From Ophioceras dolichostomum (lineage: Eukaryota; Ascomycota; Sordariomycetes; Magnaporthales; Ophioceraceae): a DNA stretch of 64,000 bases. Shown in pieces: positions 1 to 11,628 of this stretch; positions within the stretch are counted from its first letter, which is position 1, and every line of letters begins with the position of its first letter. The notes under the pieces were generated by a model, which ran no database searches, had not been told where the DNA came from, and saw only the letters and a list, made by a program, of their open reading frames with translations. The stretch is from assembly GCA_003049485.1 (NCBI GenBank), contig PYST01000059.1, forward strand, positions 62,001-126,000, written 5' to 3'. The position numbers and the translations under genes are program-made.

Positions 1-1309
1 GGCAGTTCTGGGGCCGGTTGGGATATTCTGGGGAACTATGGCTATAGCAGGTACTTGTGCGTTCAGGGCGAACGCCTGCTCGTTCATGGCGAATGCCTGC
101 TCGTTTAGGGCCGGTGCTTGTCTGTTCTGCGCGAACGACTGTTCGTTCAGAGAGGCAGCAGTGGCATTGACCTCCTCGACTGAAGGCTTGGACTGAACAG
201 GAGGCGTTGGGGCTGTCTCTGGCTGGCCGACCGGAGCAGGAGCCAGCGGCGCCTTGCCTTTCTCGGCCCCAGTCCCGATGGGACTTGGTCTCTGCTCGGG
301 CTGTTGGGGCGGCTGAGGCTGCCGACCAGGTGGACCAAACGGTGGAGGGGCATTGGGATTGTAGCTTCCCCAGGGAGGCGGAGCCATGCCGACTGGAGGA
401 CCGAACGGCGGGAGGGGATGTTGAGGCATCCAGCCCTGAGGAGGATAGCGCATGCCGCCGTCGAAGGCGTTGAAGGGCTGACCGCCAGGCATGGGCAGAC
501 CGCCAGGGCCAGGTGGGGGCATGCCTCCGTGGCGCCAGTCGGTGATTCGTTGAGGTGGCGGTTGGGCCTCTCTTATTGAGGCAGAGACGGGAGGGGGGCC
601 AGGGGCGGGCATGACATCCCCGGTTGAGATCTATCGTGAGACGATGGGCGATTAGCAACAGCCGCAATATTCTGCAGCGTCGCGGCTGCAGGGTCGAGGA
701 GTGATGTGTACAGATGAGGGTCGTTGGTTCAGAAGGAAGGCAACGGAAATCAACATGGTTTTGTATGTTTGCGCATTTCAGACATGTTTTTTTCATCCGG
801 AATATTTCATCATGGAAACCGAAGGCGAGCATGGGGGAGAAAGGATGCTGTGAATTCGGACTTACGTCGACGATGGCCGGGTCATGTATGCTCTCCACCG
901 GCGGCGGCGGCTGCTCAATTCTCAGATCTTTCACATCACTGCCACGGAATATGATCCGACTGTAAATTTGGTCGGAGGCCCCGATCTCCTCCTCAGGCTT
1001 GCCTTTTCGGCCCTCCGTGCCGTAGCATTGTACATCCTCGAGGGTCACGGTCGACTCTTCCGAGTTGATCTTTTTGAGTGTGCCAACATAGCTGCCAGAC
1101 GCGGGCGATTAGTGACCACCACCGATTGTGGGCAGTGCCTAGCTAGGGATGCGGGCGAAGGGCGAGGAGGCTGGTGGAGAAGATATACCGAAAGTCACTC
1201 TTGGATATGAGCGAGATTCGCGAGCTAGAACACCATGACTGTTAGCAACAAAGTGAATTTACAAACACAGATGGGGTTGAGATGCGACTGACTTGATAAA
1301 ATCAGACAT
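1..1309 (-). CDS. SUM2/SCD6 (LSM14-family) mRNA-binding translational repressor, 3' part off the window
   Basis: LSM14-family proteins bind mRNPs and eIF4G in the cytoplasm, repress translation and promote decapping. Four exons were deduced: 1293-1309, 1189-1224, 866-1091 and <1-630. They join in phase (17+36+226 nt = 93 codons, then phase 0). The start is the ATG at 1309 (MSDFI). The joined product carries the LSM14 Sm-like fold in the first ~90 residues: SKSDFRYVGTLKKINSEEST, a TEGRK turn, IIFRGSDVKDLRI, and a DPAIVD end. After it comes a Pro/Gly/Gln-rich linker (residues ~94-300) with three NEQ(A/S)FA units near 40-150, then the window edge. The FDF/TFG region expected near the C-terminus is not in view. 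The intron at 631-865 has a TTGCTAATC branch site. It is divergent from the ribosome quality control gene, sharing about 0.5 kb. Family assignment is firm; exon 1 is a minimal 17-nt exon and less certain. Confidence 0.88.
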
Positions 1310-1834
1310 GCTGGACGTGGGCTGCGCTCTGGAACGACGCGCTTTCGGGCAGAAAAGGACGGGAGAGACGGTGCACAATTTGATCCGTCCGTCAGGCGCA
1401 AAGTGCAGTGAAAGGTAAACAAGCGATTACTTCACTGAATGGAAGCAGCAGATACTGGAGATTGAGATGCTGGAGGGGAAATAGTGAGTGTGGTATTATT
1501 GTATGCTGGGGCGGTGGTGATGGGAAATTTTTCAGAGTGACAAGACGGGCAAAGATTGGATTGAATTGAATTCGAACAGGGAGGCTGAATGTGGTCGGCA
1601 AGATCCACTCCAGCTCGTCTTCACCGACCGGGCAGTTTTTCGTGGACCGTCGCGCCAGCTGGCAAGGTGCGACCGACGGGTGGCAAAAGCTCTGGGGCTG
1701 AGCTTCGTGTCTATCTCCATGTGACTCTCTTATCACCCCGCATAGTTAAGTACAGCCTCCAGCTGTAGACCTGACCTAGGCACAAGCAGCGCTGCCTCAT
1801 TGATATGCAATACCTTGCTCATCGCACCTTAAAC
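1310..1834. promoter_or_regulatory. Shared divergent promoter region of the SUM2-like and RQC1-like genes
   Basis: This 525-bp stretch separates two divergent starts (minus-strand ATG at 1309, plus-strand ATG at 1835). No gene is visible in it. Any promoter must lie here, possibly shared, but I could not assign a TATA box or a named factor site. Confidence 0.5.
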
Positions 1835-4021
1835 ATGTCGTCCAGACAACTACGGAAGCTACGACAACAGCAGGAGCTGCAGAAACTCGAATCTGCAGCT
1901 CAAGAGGCCGACGATGTCTCATCGGACGAACCGATCGTCCCCAAACCTAAAGTCAATGCATTCGCTAGCTTCGCAGCTCTTGAGGACGCTGCCGGAGACG
2001 ATGACGACGACGATGACGAGCCTATCGCAAACGAGCCCGCCACGCTCGCCGAGGTAGCGTCCGATGTACCAAAGAAGAAGAAGAAAAAAGCAAAGAAGAA
2101 AAAGAAGACAAAGCATCCCACCGAGCAATCTACAGAGTCTCCAGAAGTGACCGCGCCCGCCGCGGGTGAGGATGGGCTGGACGAGATAGATCGCGCTCTT
2201 AAGCAAATCGACGTTGACGACAAGCGCAAAGCAGAAGTGCGCGGGCCTGAAGACGACATCCGGGAGTCGTCCGATGCCCGCCAGCTCGCAGCCCTCCTGA
2301 GCATCAATAGCACTCACCTCAAGGTTGCGAACGAGATGCGGAACCTCTTCGACCGGGAGACCATACAAAATGCGAGCGCCGACAGCGATCCACAGGCTGC
2401 GGGCCGACCCGGGGGTGCAAGGCAACGCCAGGCGCAGCAGACCGTCTCTCTGGAACAGCTCCTCAAGGGCCGGCCTGGTCAGAGCATACCAGAGGTGGTC
2501 CTCCGGCGCAACCCTTTCATTCAAGGCAAGGAGTACTGGCCAAAAGCAACGGCGGGTGGACTCATCATGAAGGAGGTCAAGGATGGTGGGCTCGGCAACA
2601 GTGAATACGCTTCCGAATTCACATTCGCTCATGAAAAGGTCTACTCCGATATGGAGATCGCCTTCTTCATGCTGGTGCAGACGCACGATCCGATGCGACT
2701 GGTCGCATCACTTCAGACGACGCCGTACCACGTATCCACGCTTAATCAAGTCAGCAAGTACGCGAAGAGCGACCAAAACCTCGCGCTCGCGGCGGACCTT
2801 AATGAGCGAGCCCTCTTCACGTTCGGAAGGGTGACGCTCTCGGCCTTCAGAGAGAAACTACAGCAAGGGCGAGCGAGGATGGACTTCAGGCGGCCCGAGA
2901 ACCGCCAATTCTGGCTGGCTGGCTACCTCTACATCCGCAGCCTAATCGCCAAGGGCACACATCGGACGGCCCTCGAGTGGGCGAAACTGTTTTTCTCACT
3001 CTCCCGGAAGGACGAGTACGGCATGCTCTTCTTCATCGCGCCCCTTGCCATCCGCGCCTATGAGAGCCGCTGGCTGTATCAACTGTTGGACAGCCATGCC
3101 ATGGCCGCCGCAGTGGACGAGGAAAGCGATCTTTTTATGGACTGGCAGTACATCTCACAGACAAGCGTGCTCGCATTGCTACAGCTGAGGGACGGCACGA
3201 GGGCGAGAGCCCGCCTAGACAATGGCATTCGCGCCGTTCCGTGGCTGTTCAGCTCGCTCTTCAAAGAGCTGAATCTAGACCTGCCGAAGTCGATCTGGGG
3301 TGTCGAGCCGCCCAATTCGGCGCACAAGTGCCTGACGGAGCTCTTCATCCACCAGACCAGAGATCTATGGAACAACGCGGAGGCCACGTCCTTGCTCAAG
3401 TCTGTGGCGGCCGGCCTAAACAAATCCGATTTAAACCCAATTCCCACTCGCCCGGAAGAGGCGACGAGCTCACTACCCCTGAGGTTAGAGCGGTTCATCA
3501 GCCTCCTCGAAGTCCCAGACCTGAGCCTTCTCGTGCCCCGCGGCGCCCCCGCGCGGGTCGACTCGCCTAATTGGGAATTCGACCCGCTCCCGCCTCCATA
3601 CGAAGACAACATCTTCTCCGGCCACACCCACCGCATGTACTGGGACCGCAGCGACGAGGCCGACGGCAGTGGTGCCAGCATCGAAGGCATGCTGGCGCGG
3701 TGGGGCGTGCAGGGACCGGGAGACGGACATTGGGACCCGGAGACCAGGCGGGCGGCGCTGCGGGGGATCGTGGAGGACATCGAAGCCGCTGGGCAAGGCG
3801 AACGCCGCATCCCGGCCTTGATCCGCGAAATGGTCATGCCGCAGGGGGGCCGGCTGGGGATGGGCGTGGACGAGGCGGCTGCGGCCCTGGAACACTTGGT
3901 TCGCGTGTGGTTCGGGCCGGGCGATCCGGGCGCTCCTGATGGTGATGACGATGGCGATGACGACGACGGCCGCGAGGTCTTCGATTCTGATGAGGAGGAG
4001 GACGACGACGTGCCGCGCTAG
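1835..4021 (+). CDS. RQC1: Ribosome quality control complex subunit 1 (RQC1/TCF25 family)
   Basis: RQC1 is a cytosolic subunit of the 60S-associated ribosome quality control complex, acting with the Ltn1 ligase, Rqc2 and Cdc48 on stalled nascent chains. The single-exon ORF opens at 1805, but the ATG at 1835 (MSSRQLRKLR) matches the conserved family start and gives 728 residues. In order: basic N-terminus; acidic Asp run (~55-61); polylysine tract (K80-K93); then the TCF25 domain (roughly residues 230-600), recognisable by NPFIQGKEYWPKA, a DMEIAFFMLVQTHDP segment, an LNERALFTFGR helix, GYLYIRSLIAKGTHRTALEW and a DEYGMLFFIAPLAIRAYESR block. The C-terminus is strongly acidic (DDDGDDDDGREVFDSDEEED). 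Length and layout fit fungal orthologues. The polylysine tract is of interest because yeast Rqc1 has a comparable one. No intron is needed. Confidence 0.93.
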   Translation: MSSRQLRKLRQQQELQKLESAAQEADDVSSDEPIVPKPKVNAFASFAALEDAAGDDDDDDDEPIANEPATLAEVASDVPKKKKKKAKKKKKTKHPTEQSTESPEVTAPAAGEDGLDEIDRALKQIDVDDKRKAEVRGPEDDIRESSDARQLAALLSINSTHLKVANEMRNLFDRETIQNASADSDPQAAGRPGGARQRQAQQTVSLEQLLKGRPGQSIPEVVLRRNPFIQGKEYWPKATAGGLIMKEVKDGGLGNSEYASEFTFAHEKVYSDMEIAFFMLVQTHDPMRLVASLQTTPYHVSTLNQVSKYAKSDQNLALAADLNERALFTFGRVTLSAFREKLQQGRARMDFRRPENRQFWLAGYLYIRSLIAKGTHRTALEWAKLFFSLSRKDEYGMLFFIAPLAIRAYESRWLYQLLDSHAMAAAVDEESDLFMDWQYISQTSVLALLQLRDGTRARARLDNGIRAVPWLFSSLFKELNLDLPKSIWGVEPPNSAHKCLTELFIHQTRDLWNNAEATSLLKSVAAGLNKSDLNPIPTRPEEATSSLPLRLERFISLLEVPDLSLLVPRGAPARVDSPNWEFDPLPPPYEDNIFSGHTHRMYWDRSDEADGSGASIEGMLARWGVQGPGDGHWDPETRRAALRGIVEDIEAAGQGERRIPALIREMVMPQGGRLGMGVDEAAAALEHLVRVWFGPGDPGAPDGDDDGDDDDGREVFDSDEEEDDDVPR

Positions 4022-6404
<2,383 letters not shown>

Positions 6405-6807
6405 ATGGCCGACGAGACACCCAAAGTCGACGCCGTCGAGGTCCCAGAGACCGCTGAGCATACCTACAAGTTCAACGTCACCATGAGCTGCTCGGGCTGC
6501 TCTGGCGCGATCGACCGCGTGCTTAAGAAGCTTGACGGTAGGCTGCCCGCCCATCCCTACTAAGAGTCCCCCCCCCCCCAAGTCCGCAATCATGTCTAAC
6601 CTCCACCTCTCTTTCCCCCTGGCCCCCCAAAAAACAGGTGTCGAGAGCTACGAAGTCTCCCTGGCAGACCAGACCGCTATCGTGAAGCCAAAGGAGTCGC
6701 TCGAGTACCTCACCGTGCTGAAGACCATCGCGAAGACGGGCAAGAAGATCACCAGGGGCGAGATCGACGGTGTGGAGCAGTCGATCGAGATTCCTGCTGA
6801 AGCTTGA
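6405..6807 (+). CDS. ATX1: ATX1-type copper metallochaperone
   Basis: ATX1 carries cytosolic Cu(I) to the secretory-pathway copper ATPase (Ccc2 type) and also protects against oxidative stress. Two exons, 6405-6537 and 6638-6807, are joined by a 100-nt intron (donor GTAGGC, acceptor AACAG) to give 100 residues. A single heavy-metal-associated domain contains the copper site MSCSGCSG (the MxCxxC motif), then AIDRVLKKLDGVESYEVSL and a KTGKKI segment, the lysine-rich loop-5 face typical of ATX1. The N-terminus is about 20 residues longer and acidic compared with yeast Atx1. The start is supported by the lack of any other upstream in-frame ATG before the domain. A copper-loaded AA9 enzyme is encoded about 2.3 kb downstream, but linkage is probably coincidental. 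Confidence 0.93.
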
Positions 6808-8731
6808 GTGAAGGCGACGGCTACGGCGACTGGATAGAGGAGTAGCGAGAAATGAACAGCAAGGGGGAAACCCTGGCAAAAAACCAAACAGGGAAACAAC
6901 AAAGAAAGGATACTTCACAGCGGATACTACGTGTGGGACAAAATATACCACTTACCTCTCGAGTTTGGATGTCGATTCTTCCTGGACCTCTCTCACTGAT
7001 CGCTCTCTTGTCGACTGTCCTTATTGGCCTAATGCGCATGGTGTCTTGTAGAAGCACTGGATGCCAAATCCGGCGGAGGACTGCTGGTATCTTCAGAAGC
7101 CGAGCTGCCCAACTATCCCTCGCGAAATGGTGCACGAAGAGATATGCCTGTCACTTGCTCTCAATATCGGTTATGGCAAGTTTGAGGGGGGGGGGGGGGG
7201 NNNNNNNNNNNNNNNNNNNNNNGGGGTTCCTTGGTCTATGGTCCGCTTGCTATCATCTCCGCTAGGCAATGGGGGCATATAGGTGCTCTAGGCGGTAAGC
7301 GCCCTTCCTGAATCCACCATCAACGTCTACCCCCTCTAGGAGACCTCTCTCGCTTGGTATGCGCGTCCGGTATTGCATCTCATGACGGTTTCCCCCCCTC
7401 GGCTGTAGGAAATTGCCCTCCGTTCGTCTCGAGAGCCCAGAGATTGGATCTGAGCAAGTTTCGCCTCCAGTGTTTGGGCACCTGACTGTCTCCTACCATA
7501 TAACTTACCTCCACATACTGTCTCCCGCCCTGCCGACTGCCGAGTTGAACCGGGGACGGGGGCGGCTGGTGGTCCCATCTTGATGATGACGCACTTCACT
7601 CGGAGGGTGTTGCAACAGCCGTGGCGGCGAATCCTTTTCGAGGCCTCAACGCAGCAAGCCCATAAACAGTGCCGGTGATCTGTAATGGGCACCAACCGGG
7701 TTCGCAGTGTCAATTTGATCCTGCGAACATCCAGCTTGCCCGGGCTCTTCGCGGCAAACAAGAGGATCTCTTGGTTTATGGGGAATAGTATAGCCTACTA
7801 GCGTCCATTCTCTTCCTATACTGTACTAGCACCCGATACTCGGTTCCCATAATCGCCGCCTGCATTAGTCGGAGTGGGCTGCCACGATCGAATAGCGCCT
7901 GCGGTCTCCGTGGGAGAGCTCTTTCCGCCTTCGTGTTTTGAGCGGCCATAAGTTGGTCATCAATACCCAGAGCCATCGCGCCACTCCCGGTTCGAGCAAA
8001 ATGCGATATATTGCCCCGTCGGGGTGACGGGTGAGGACTCCCCTCCACGCCTTACTGTGCGACTTTATCCCAGCCGCTTCCCCACACCAAGCCTACCGTT
8101 CCCCATGGCACACCAACAGAGTAGCCTATGGGATTGCAGATGCGATATTGTTTCTCCAACCCCAGATATGGGGTGGCTGTTGAATAGGAGTGAGCAAAAG
8201 CACACATGATCTCGTGAGAAGAGGACCAGGGAAACGAGGACAGATCGAAACCGCTTCCCTTAGATGTCCTAGTCCTTCGATATGGTACCGTCACAATACC
8301 AGGAAACCGGCAATACATCGTCATTGGCTCTGCCAATATCGCCTCTGGGATGTAACTGAAGGATGGCACCAGCCTATGTTGCAGTCTTCGACACGTCTGG
8401 CAACGGCCTTTAGATATGATAGATGAGCCAACATTCTACCGCTCCCACCCCATCCCTGTAGCGAGAGCCTCTCCCCACATGCGAAGTGAGCCGGGAGGTA
8501 ACCGAGGCTTTCTGCCGTGGGAGAAGGACCGAGAAGACCGAAATTCCTAGCCCGTCTTTCCGGGTTGGAGTTCCTTGTTGGAGTACTTATCCAACCAGGT
8601 TCCCGGAGAGGTTAGCAATGAGATCTTGAAGATGACGAATACGTGCTATGCCTATGTAGAGTTTGCTCGTTGAGTAGCACCATACCGTGGATTGTGCTGG
8701 CCAAGTCACAACTAGACGCAAGTCGTCCGCC
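6808..8731. other. Intergenic region, 1.9 kb, containing an assembly gap; no supported gene
   Basis: Both strands hold only short ORFs without recognisable motifs. The sequence from about 7290 to 8650 is not low-complexity and looks different in texture from the pyrimidine-rich promoters nearby. It could be an old transposon relic, but no terminal repeat, transposase or reverse-transcriptase motif was found. Confidence 0.5.
7187..7226. other. G homopolymer interrupted by a 22-N gap
   Basis: A run of G ends at 7200, 22 N follow (7201-7222), and then four more G. The gap therefore lies inside a poly(G) run that could not be read. The true length is unknown. Confidence 0.97.
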
Positions 8732-10089
8732 ATGGCCCCGCGAGTGAGAGCATTGCAGTCGGCGCTTGTCGCTGCCATCTTCTCGACAGCCCAAGTGTAC
8801 GGGCACGGCATCGCGACCGCGCTCGTGAGGTTTCCCGATGGCACATTGTGAGATAACCTTCCAGAAGAAATGACAAGCGAAAAAAGCATGTATGGAAAGA
8901 AGCCATGTACCAGCTAACATCGCGGCTACTTCTTCCGGTCACAGCTTCAAGGGATACAACCCAAGTTACCAATATCAGAAGCCCGAGCCGGTAGTAGTAG
9001 GTTGGTCGACGCCCGACGACCTCCAAAACACGTTCGTCCCGCCGGACAAGTACGCGAACCCAGACATTGTTTGCCACCTCGGGGCCAAACCGGCGCAGGC
9101 CCACGCGCCCGTGAGCGCAGGCGACATAATCGAGATCCAGTGGACGCCCTGGCCGGCATCGCACAAGGGCCCCGTGCTGGACTACCTCGCAAAGTGCGAC
9201 ACCACGTGCGACGTGGCCGACAAGACGAAGCTGAAGTTTTTCAAGATCTCGGAGCTGGGGCTCGTGGACTTGGGCAAAGACCTATGGGCGGGCAACATCC
9301 TAACCAACAACAACAACAGCTGGTTGCTCAGGATCCCGAGGGCCATCGAGCCGGGCAACTACGTCCTGCGACACGAGATCATCGCCCTGCATGCCGCAGG
9401 CCAGCTGAACGGGGCGCAAAACTACCCCTTTTGCTTCAACTTGGCCATCTCGGGCAACGGCACCGCCACACCCGAAGGCATTCCTGCCACGTCGTTGTAC
9501 AAGGCCGACCATCCGGGAATCAAGTTTGATCTCTTCTCAAGGTTCTCGACCTATCCGATTCCAGGGGTAAGAAACATCCCCCACTGCCTAGTTGTTCGTG
9601 GATAAACAAAGACGAAAGGGACGCGCGGAGAGAGACGCAAGCGAGCTGACGCAAGCGATGCGAAAAAAAATACTAATTGACGAATGAAATTCGCAGCCGA
9701 GCCTGTACTCCGGAGCCTTGTCCGTCTCACAGAGCAAAGCCGGTGCTATCCAGGCCACGTCGTCGGGTGTGCCGGGGCTCGTGATCACGCCGCCGAAGCC
9801 AACGGCCGCGAGCGCAGCCCCACCGGCGAGCAGCGCGAAATCGACTGCGAAATCTACGCCGAGGACCGTCACGGCCGTGGCGGCGGCCCCTGCCCCATCC
9901 GCTGGGGCTGCCCAGGTGATATACTCTACCAAGCTGATCACAACCAAGGTCACAGTAACCACGAAAGACCGGGTCACTGTGACGACGACGCTAAGGCAGA
10001 TGGGGAGGGTGGCCGATGATGTCGACTACGTCGATGTGGACGACGATGTCGATTCTGCCGAGGTCGATGAGCAATGGGCTGAAGAATGA
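8732..10089 (+). CDS. Secreted AA9 lytic polysaccharide monooxygenase
   Basis: AA9 enzymes are secreted copper oxidases that cleave cellulose and related glucans. Exons 8732-8847, 8945-9566 and 9697-10089 join in phase to 376 residues; intron 2 has a TACTAAT branch site. A 24-residue signal peptide ends ...VYG, so the mature protein starts at His25 (HG), the N-terminal copper-brace histidine. The second copper histidine is H112 in PASHKGPV. H182 (LRHEIIALH), Q197 and axial Y199 (AQNYPF) complete the active site, so the enzyme should be active. The catalytic domain ends near residue 250 (IPGPSLYSG). The tail, about 125 residues, has no CBM1. It is Ser/Thr/Ala-rich, then has a VTVTT stretch, and ends in an unusual Asp/Val-rich acidic run (DDVDYVDVDDDVDS). 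Substrate cannot be told from sequence. Confidence 0.93.
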
Positions 10090-11628
10090 AGGGAGGTGAA
10101 GGAGGGGATGGGATGGGAGGGGAGCCCTGCACCTGTTTCAGCGAGGAAGCAAGGGATGTTGGGACGCGGAGGAAGCCAGCTAGTCAGATAGGAGAACCAG
10201 CTAGGCCGCACGCGCCAGCGGATGGGAAAGTTTACACTAAATATCAGATACACTTTTTTTTGACTGATTCATTTTTAAACCGTCTTTGGCTGCTGCTTTC
10301 GGCCACTCTAGAAGAGCATGCCTCGCATGTCCACCCGTCGTAGCTTGCGAAAATGAAATTAAGTGTATAGTGGCTGAGTGGTAAGTGGCCAGGTGGCACG
10401 CACTGACGATAGACTGGAGGACGAACAGAGTTCGAACCCGTCGTAACTGATGTGGGGTTCGAATCTGGATGTGGCATCTAGCGGCTTCCTGCATGGAGGG
10501 CTGGAACGCCTAGAACCAGCCAACAAAGGTCACACAGCGAACCCAGGCCGCTAAAAAATTAGCATGAATCCACAGCGAGTGCCGGCTGGTAGGTCGCCAT
10601 GCCTTTGAGATGCGAGTTGAGCGGTTTGCCAAGGCCCGCCTGAGCTGCACGCAAAATGCAAAGCCGAAAAGCACCGTCAGCCAGCAGACAGAAAGGCTGG
10701 TGATGATTGATGACTTTCATCTCGCATGGAACTGTTGGATTTGGAAGCATTGGAAAAGGACCAAAAAAACGACCTCGACATCCAAAATTTCTCTTGGGCG
10801 ACAAGCCCGGCATTTTTCCCCTTCTGTAAAGTCAGTCCGATCATCACAATCAAATTGTTCACGTTTCTTTCCTGCGTCGGGGGCGGAGATTTTCCCATCG
10901 AAACCGCACACAAGCCTCCCACGAGATCGGAGTCCCCGGCAAGCTGGGTGGGTGCCACGGCAGTACACAGCAGCACAACTGAAGCACGGTAATGTAGTAT
11001 CACAGCAGGGGGGCTTGCGTGCTGCACACTGCACACCGCCTCAGCCCACTCACTCGCGCTCACTCACCCCACTCACTTCCCTTGCAAACCTAGCTCCGTC
11101 TCGAGCTGGACAAGAAAAACAAAAAAGTGAGGACGAGGGAGTGAGTGAGCAAGCGGCCGATTCGTCCGGCGAGAGAAGAAGAGGAAGAGGAGGACGACAC
11201 ACCTCCTCCTCCACGACTGACTGACTACCTACGACTCGACAGCATATGCGCCTGGCCTGCCTGGCTCGGTCTCGTGCCTGTCGCCTTCTCGCTTTTTTTT
11301 TTCTTCTTTCCGTCCCTCCGCCAAGCCACACGCTATCTAACAGCCGAGTCCGGGGGATTCTTCCACCGAAATAATCTTATTGCTTTTTTTTCTCTTTTTT
11401 TTTGTATATCTGTGTTTTTCAAGCATTGTCTCATCCAACCAGCGCCGACAACCTGTGGCCGGCCGTGGGCCGAGGAAGTGGACTGAGCGGAGCCATCCAT
11501 CCATGGAGGTACCCATCATCATGATTCGGATTCATAAGTTGAACGTGACGAGCGAGTGAGCGAGACGACATAATACCACTCGCAGCTAGCGCGCATACAT
11601 CATAACCACTACCCTCCCTCCTCCATTG
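10090..11628. promoter_or_regulatory. 1.5-kb intergenic region and 5' leader of the Zn2Cys6 factor
   Basis: No gene is supported. The stretch from about 11250 to 11600 is T/pyrimidine-rich (several T8-T9 runs) and contains repeated CATC/ATCC words, consistent with a long transcript leader. Around 10371-10465 there are A-box-like and B-box-like words, but they do not fold into a tRNA. Confidence 0.4.

Noticed and set aside
7336..7761. 141-codon ORF near the assembly gap
   Set aside because: No domain, starts are weak, and the flanking sequence gives no splice context. Not called.
10371..10465. tRNA-like words (GTGGCTGAGTGG; two GTTCGAA sites)
   Set aside because: Neither T-arm nor acceptor stem pairs, and the D-arm is poor. 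At most a degenerate tRNA or SINE-like fragment; not enough for a feature.
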